Assembly (NCBI GenBank): GCA_023230855.1
Contig: JALNWQ010000011.1
Location: forward strand, 62,001-126,000
Length of the DNA stretch: 64,000 nucleotides
Source of the DNA: Solirubrobacteraceae bacterium
Lineage (GTDB): Bacteria; Actinomycetota; Thermoleophilia; Solirubrobacterales; Solirubrobacteraceae
Direction: 5' to 3'
The notes below the pieces were generated by a model that searched no databases, was not told the origin of the DNA, and saw nothing but the letters and a program-made list of their open reading frames with translations. This document shows, piece after piece, positions 61,731 through 64,000 of the stretch (position 1 is its first letter; each line of letters begins with the position of its first letter). A program made the translations under genes and the position numbers.

Positions 61731-63203
61731 CGGATCGCCTCCGGGGGCTCGGCGGTGAGGCCGGCGCGACGGGCGCGCTCCACGACCTTCGGGTCGGCCT
61801 CGGTCCGCAGGGTCTCGCGGGACTGGTGACCGGGCGGGTTCGTCAGCAGCTGCCGGTCGGCCGAGTACGGCTCGTTGCCGGCCTCGCACTCGTCCGCGTT
61901 CGCGTACGGGTTGTAGTTCGCGTGGAGGTTCGACAGCGGCCGGTCGTTCTGCAGCAGCTCGAGCGGGCCGGCGCCCATCGACTTGACGGTGATGTTCGCC
62001 AGCGCCGGGCCGTCGCCGACGCCGAGGGTGCCGAACGCCCGGTCCCACACCCGGCCGAAGAGCGAGATGTAGTTGCAGTGGACCTGCGCCGGGGTGAGGA
62101 GCGCGAGCAGGTCGGTGGACGCGGCGATCGCGTCGGCGGTGCGGCCGATCGTGCCGATCGTCGACGCCGCGCCGGACACCGTCGTCAGGCGGCGGGCGAC
62201 GCCGTCGAGGTCGCCCGCGGTGCGCGGGATGAGCCGCAGGGCCGGCATCGCGTCGGCGACCAGGCGATTGGTGCCGGTCAGCGCCCGCGGCAGCTTGCGT
62301 GCGGCGGGCCGCAGCCGGACCGAGATGTCGGCCAGGTCGTCGAGCGCGGGACGGAACCGTCGCAGCTCATCGGTGGTGCGCGACAGCGTGCCGGGCAGCT
62401 CGTCGACGATCCGTCCGAGCGCCGGGCGCTCCGCCGCGATCGCGGTGAGCGTCGTCGCCGCGTCGCGGGTGCCGCGGCCCACCTGGGCGCGCCGCTCACC
62501 GAACGGACGGACGGTCCGTTCGTAGCCGTCGACGAGCGGACCCAGGCGCGTGTCGGGATCGGCCAGGCGGCCCATCACGCGCTCGGCGGGCCGGGCGGTG
62601 TCGCCGAGCGACGCCAGGCTCTCGCCCAGGCCGCGGCCGCGGCCGACGAGTGCGCCGCCGACCGCCGTCGCCCCGGTCTGGAGCGCCTCGGCGGTGGCGG
62701 TGTCGAAGACGTCGAGCAGGTCGGTGAGCTCGACGTTCGCGCGGGCACGCTCGCGCGGGAGCGTCCCGCCGTCGGGGATCGTCCGGGCGCTGCGGCCGGG
62801 GACGAGGTCGAGGTAGGACGAGCCGAGGATCGACGCCGGTCGGACCTTGGCGAGCGTGTCGACCGGCAGCGGGTCGACGTCGGCGTCCAGGCGGATCGAC
62901 ACGCGGGCGGTGGCGGGCTCGCGGCCGTCCCGTCGGGCCGGGATCGCCTCGACGGCGTCGACCTGGCCGACGCGGACGCCGGCCATCCGCACCTGGTTCG
63001 TGCGGACGAGGCGCTCGGCGTCGGGCAACTCGACCTCGAGCCGGTAGCCGCTCTGGCCGGGGATGCCGCCGTTGGCGGTGTACGACACGTAGACGAGGGC
63101 GACGAGCACGAGGATCGCGCCGAAGCCGAGGGGGGGCGTGCCAGCGGCCGGCGGGGCGGCGGCCGGGTCGGGGGGTGCGGCCGGGTCGGGCGTTCGTGCT
63201 CAT
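61727..63203 (-). CDS. MCE-family protein with an apparent 1-nt frameshift near its start
   Basis: The MCE frame runs from 61727 up to GTG 63109, but this start would cut the transmembrane helix in half (LVALVYVSYTANGG remains). The expected start is ATG 63203, which overlaps the upstream stop as ATGA like every other junction in this operon, yet it is in another frame. Seven C residues in a row on the coding strand (63136-63130) lie between them; one C fewer would join a basic N-terminus (STNARPGRTPRPGRRPAGRW) to LGFGAILVLVALVYV, a normal MCE start. The MCE domain has VRMAGVRVGQVDAVE and ILGSSYLDLVPG. A sequencing error or real mutation are both possible. Confidence 0.8.
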
Positions 63204-64000
63204 CGGTCGGCGATCTGGTCGATGACGTCGCGCAGCTGCTTCAACGTCCGGTCGGAGATCGGCTGCGGCCGCGGGGCGGGCGGGTCGGACGGGGGGCGCG
63301 AGCGCAGGCCGGTCCGGTTGGACACCCCGTCGGAGGGGGTCGTCGGCTGGTTGATCGGGATCCGTCCGCGACCCGGGCTGTCGTACTTGTTGCTGCACCC
63401 CGGCCCGGCGGCGTTGAGGATGCACCGCGACGACACCCCGAGGTTGAGCGCGATGAGGTGCGACACGCTGTCGTACGCGCCGGTGACGGTCGACAGCATG
63501 TAGACGAAGTCGAGGAGATTCTCGACGCCGCCGGTCTCGCGCAGGCTCGCGAACAGCTCGGAGAAGTCCCCCAGCGGCCGCGTGGTGCGTCGCGTGAACC
63601 GGTCGAGCTCGGGCAGCAGCGGTCGGGTGGTGCGCAGCGCCTTGCGGGTGGACGCGGCCGCCGGCGTGAACGCCTTGAACGCCTTGGTGCCGGTCCGCGA
63701 CAGCGACGGGACCCGGCGGTTGAGCTCGTCGAGTCCGGGGATCGACCGGCGCACGATGGCGGCGGTCGGGGTGAGCGCGGTGCTCGCCGTCTCGATGCTC
63801 GACAGCGACCCGCGCAGCTCGCGCAGCAGCGCGGGCAGCCGCTCCACCGACGCCCCGAGCGCCCGGGTGCGGGCGGCGGTCGTCTTCGCGACGTCGCCGG
63901 CGGACGCGACGAACCGCCGCAGGTCGCCGTCGCGGTCGCGCAGCTCGGCGAGCACCGCGTCGGTCTGGACGGTGGCGGCGTCGATCCGGTCGATCTGCCC
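63200..64000 (-). CDS. MCE-family protein, 5' end outside window
   Basis: About 266 C-terminal codons are visible. They form the long helical region typical of MCE proteins (LPALLRELRGSLSSIETASTALTPT, PGLDELNRRVPSLSRTGTKAFKAFTPAAASTRKALR), then LLDFVYMLSTVTGAYDSVSHLIA and a C-terminal segment with two Cys (SSRCILNAAGPGCSNKYDS), and a Pro-rich tail. The MCE domain itself lies beyond position 64000. It overlaps the next gene by ATGA. Confidence 0.85.
   Translation of the reverse strand, partial: GQIDRIDAATVQTDAVLAELRDRDGDLRRFVASAGDVAKTTAARTRALGASVERLPALLRELRGSLSSIETASTALTPTAAIVRRSIPGLDELNRRVPSLSRTGTKAFKAFTPAAASTRKALRTTRPLLPELDRFTRRTTRPLGDFSELFASLRETGGVENLLDFVYMLSTVTGAYDSVSHLIALNLGVSSRCILNAAGPGCSNKYDSPGRGRIPINQPTTPSDGVSNRTGLRSRPPSDPPAPRPQPISDRTLKQLRDVIDQIADR

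Noticed and set aside
57371..64000. Giving the five MCE proteins the letters MceB to MceF
   Set aside because: The 5' part of the operon lies outside the window and no lipobox or other letter-specific mark was seen.

Overview
The window is very GC-rich, densely coded actinobacterial DNA. It combines an oxygen-dependent (CobG/CobF/CobN) cobalamin pathway, an mce lipid-uptake operon, NIS siderophore genes and secreted proteins with a basic C-terminal beta domain of the kind common in Solirubrobacterales. I infer a member of class Thermoleophilia (Patulibacter or Solirubrobacter-like); this cannot be proved from the window alone. Several promoters place the -10 hexamer exactly 6 nt before the start codon, which implies leaderless mRNAs. 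I saw no gap longer than about 300 nt without a feature, and no tRNA, rRNA, CRISPR array, insertion sequence or integrase.

Layout. 1-2437 (minus): siderophore assembly (GNAT acetyltransferase and IucA/IucC synthetase). 2504-10393 (plus): three tandem paralogous secreted proteins, the last translationally coupled to a pair of half-size ABC transporters of the siderophore-importer type. 10464-11173 (minus): a VapBC toxin-antitoxin pair. 11307-12164: purU. 12283-13157: a first cobF with an upstream mini-ORF. 13162-14796: a solo PEP-utilising swivel-domain protein. 14944-27797 (plus): a small membrane protein, a cobalamin riboswitch, a mini-ORF and the cob operon (cobN, chlI-chlD fusion, cobO, cobB, cobL, an inserted vapBC, cobM, second cobF, cobK). 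27866-31999 (minus): arsR-cobG-cobH-cobIJ. 31994-35426 (plus): ArsR-type operator, second cobalamin riboswitch and btuF-btuC-btuD. 35491-38250: a large membrane-anchored protein of unknown function between imperfect direct repeats. 38326-52559: a lipid or cyclic-ketone catabolic region (three acyl-CoA dehydrogenases, hydrolase, quinone oxidoreductase, ferredoxin, two TetR regulators, MpaB-type oxygenase, MeaB, aldehyde dehydrogenase, HAPMO-type Baeyer-Villiger monooxygenase, SDR). 52782-57169 (minus): methylmalonyl-CoA mutase mutB/mutA. 57371-64000 (minus): the distal part of an mce operon (five MCE proteins, one with an apparent frameshift).

How it fits together. Lipid uptake (mce) and oxygenase/acyl-CoA dehydrogenase catabolism would yield propionyl-CoA. 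Methylmalonyl-CoA mutase with its MeaB chaperone handles this and needs adenosylcobalamin, whose synthesis (cob), adenosylation (cobO) and import (btuFCD) are all encoded here under two riboswitches and an ArsR site. Three intergenic regions in the catabolic block share one operator-like motif next to the two TetR genes, which suggests a small local regulon.
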